From Actinomycetota bacterium (lineage in GTDB: Bacteria; Actinomycetota; Actinomycetes; S36-B12; UBA5976): DNA of 7,604 bases. The stretch is taken from positions 1-7,604 of the forward strand of contig JAFMIT010000084.1 of NCBI GenBank assembly GCA_017853815.1, in the 5' to 3' direction. The notes beneath the pieces were generated by a model. The model saw only the letters and a list, made by a program, of their open reading frames with translations, was not told where the DNA came from and did not search any database. Below are positions 6,518-7,604 of the stretch, piece by piece (position 1 is the first letter of the stretch; each line of letters begins with the position of its first letter). The position numbers and the translations under genes are program-made.

Positions 6518-7450
6518 CTAGTCGTTGGAATGAAGCGCTGCATTCAGGCCGCCCCATGACCCGCTGCGTGGAGATGCTTCGAGTGCACCTGTCAATGAAT
6601 TGCGACGGAAGAGAAGATTGGCAACACCTGAGAGATCGCGACCTTTGACTACCTCTCCGTCTGGCATTGTGATCTTGGAGCCTGCGGTGATGTAGGTGCC
6701 GGCTTCGACCACGGAGTCGTCACCGAGTGAAATACCAATACCTGCGTTAGCACCAATCAGCGCTCGCTCACCGACTGTGATGACTTGTTGGCCGCCGCCA
6801 GAAAGTGTGCCCATAATGGAAGCGCCGCCACCGATGTCTGAGCCGTTGCCGACGACAACGCCAGCAGAGATGCGACCCTCGACCATAGAAGAACCGAGAG
6901 TGCCTGCGTTGAAATTCACAAAGCCTTCATGCATGACTGTGGTGCCTTCTGCCAAGTGGGCGCCGAGACGAACGCGGTCCGCATCTGCGATGCGAACGCC
7001 ACTCGGAACAACGTAATCAACCATGCGAGGGAATTTGTCGACCCCAAACACATTGACGGTGACCCCAGCGATACGAGCGCGAACCACAACGTCTGTGACG
7101 CGATCGACCGCGACTGGGCCGATCGACGTCCACGCCACGTTGGTCAGGAGTCCAAACACACCATCGAGGTTGACGGTCCGAGGTTTGACGAGTCGGTGGG
7201 AGAGAAGGTGCAGACGAAGGTAGGCATCCAGCGCGTCTTTTGGTGCGGCGCTGAGATCTTCGATGATGGTCGTGACAAATTCCACGCGAACCCCGCGAAG
7301 CTCGTCGACGCGGGCGCCCTTCTCGAGATCCGCGACCTCAAGCGGTGTGCTGCTGAGGCTCGGATTCGGGTACCAGACGTCAAGCAACGTTGAGTCTGAA
7401 AAAGTTGCAAGGCCAAAAGCGGCGGCGGGTGCAGTCACGAAATTGTTCAC
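6518..7450 (-). CDS. dapD: Tetrahydrodipicolinate N-succinyltransferase (DapD)
   Basis: Transfers succinate from succinyl-CoA to tetrahydrodipicolinate, opening the succinylase branch of DAP/lysine synthesis. It follows M. tuberculosis DapD (Rv1201c, about 317 aa) over its length: GLAT...LLDVWYPNP, DAYLRLHLLSHRLV (about 75-88), FPRMVDYVVPSGVRIADADRV, MHEGFVN (173-179), MVEGRISAGVVVG (189-201) and GGGASIMGTLSGGG (207-220), then left-handed beta-helix hexapeptide repeats and the NLLFRRNS end. Homologues start just before GLAT, so ATG 7477 is too early and would overlap dapE. GTG 7450 (310 aa) is chosen because a -10-like box lies exactly 6 nt upstream, implying a leaderless mRNA. GTG 7438 (306 aa) with GGTGA 8 nt before it is the alternative. 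The gene heads a unit with the M15-like gene. Confidence 0.95.
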   Translation of the reverse strand: MNNFVTAPAAAFGLATFSDSTLLDVWYPNPSLSSTPLEVADLEKGARVDELRGVRVEFVTTIIEDLSAAPKDALDAYLRLHLLSHRLVKPRTVNLDGVFGLLTNVAWTSIGPVAVDRVTDVVVRARIAGVTVNVFGVDKFPRMVDYVVPSGVRIADADRVRLGAHLAEGTTVMHEGFVNFNAGTLGSSMVEGRISAGVVVGNGSDIGGGASIMGTLSGGGQQVITVGERALIGANAGIGISLGDDSVVEAGTYITAGSKITMPDGEVVKGRDLSGVANLLFRRNSLTGALEASPRSGSWGGLNAALHSND

Positions 7451-7455
7451 CCCGC

Positions 7456-7462
7456 TACGGTA
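7456..7462. promoter_or_regulatory. Shared symmetric -10 of the dapD/dapE divergent promoters
   Basis: TACGGTA lies between the two genes. On the plus strand TACGGT (7456-7461) is followed by 6 nt and the dapE ATG (7468). On the minus strand TACCGT (7462-7457) is followed by 6 nt and the dapD GTG (7450). Both hexamers keep the TAnnnT core, and both spacings put +1 on the first base of the start codon. No good -35 is visible on either side. The two transcripts would share one -10 and both be leaderless. Confidence 0.55.
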
Positions 7463-7467
7463 CAGAC

Positions 7468-7604
7468 ATGACTTCAAAGCCTGCCGAATTGGACATCAGT
7501 CGAGACATCGAAACCTTGACCGCTGACCTCATCAACCTGCCTTCGGAATCCCGCCATGAGGCCCGCCTCGCGGACTTGGTGTTTGAGCAGTTGCAGCGAT
7601 TTGC
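7468..7604 (+). CDS. dapE: Succinyl-diaminopimelate desuccinylase (DapE), 3' end missing
   Basis: Only the first 45 codons are in the window: MTSKPAELDISRDIETLT followed by ADLINLPSESRHEARLADLV. The LT-L---PS-S--E--LAD pattern is the N-terminus of actinobacterial DapE, an M20-family zinc hydrolase that removes succinate from N-succinyl-LL-diaminopimelate. Metal ligands lie beyond the window edge. The identification rests on this short match and on the head-to-head placement with dapD, the same as Rv1201c/Rv1202. ATG 7468 has no Shine-Dalgarno sequence, in keeping with a leaderless start. Confidence 0.85.
   Translation, partial: MTSKPAELDISRDIETLTADLINLPSESRHEARLADLVFEQLQRF

Overview
The window carries ordinary core-metabolism genes of an actinomycete (Actinomycetota). 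The evidence is the mycobacterial-type seven-iron ferredoxin beside an actinobacterial dapC, the actinobacterial form of DapD placed head to head with dapE (the Rv1201c/Rv1202 arrangement of Mycobacterium tuberculosis), the Cys-less actinobacterial variant of the VanW domain, and several starts that look leaderless. Base composition looks moderate (mid-fifties % GC by eye, not computed), lower than Streptomyces or Mycobacterium. An uncultured aquatic or soil actinomycete is plausible, but the genus cannot be read from the sequence.

Layout: (1) 3-707 (+) is the 3' part of a VanW-domain cell-envelope protein with a Lys/Thr/Pro tail. (2) 709-762 is a tandem 22-bp repeat between two convergent genes; read on the minus strand it forms two hairpins, each followed by a short T run. 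(3) 771-2168 (-) is cysS. (4) A 146-bp divergent gap with a short palindrome leads into 2315-3765 (+), the fdxA-dapC pair. A strong hairpin sits inside the first codons of dapC. (5) A 152-bp gap precedes gltA (3918-5204, +). (6) On the minus strand come a DUF305 lipoprotein (5228-5806), a membrane-anchored M15/VldE-like protein (5863-6510) and dapD (6518-7450). (7) dapE starts divergently at 7468 and runs off the end.

How the genes fit together: dapC, dapD and dapE provide three steps of the succinylase branch of diaminopimelate/lysine synthesis. DapD succinylates tetrahydrodipicolinate, DapC transaminates the product and DapE removes the succinyl group. meso-DAP feeds peptidoglycan, and the M15-like protein directly behind dapD has a fold associated with peptidoglycan cleavage. 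gltA and fdxA serve central carbon and electron transfer.

No mobile element, CRISPR array, tRNA/rRNA gene or defence system was seen. The most interesting signals are regulatory: a near-symmetric -10 element between dapD and dapE placed exactly 6 nt from a start codon in both directions, a matching leaderless promoter for the DUF305 gene, the hairpin at the start of dapC, and the hairpin repeats behind cysS.
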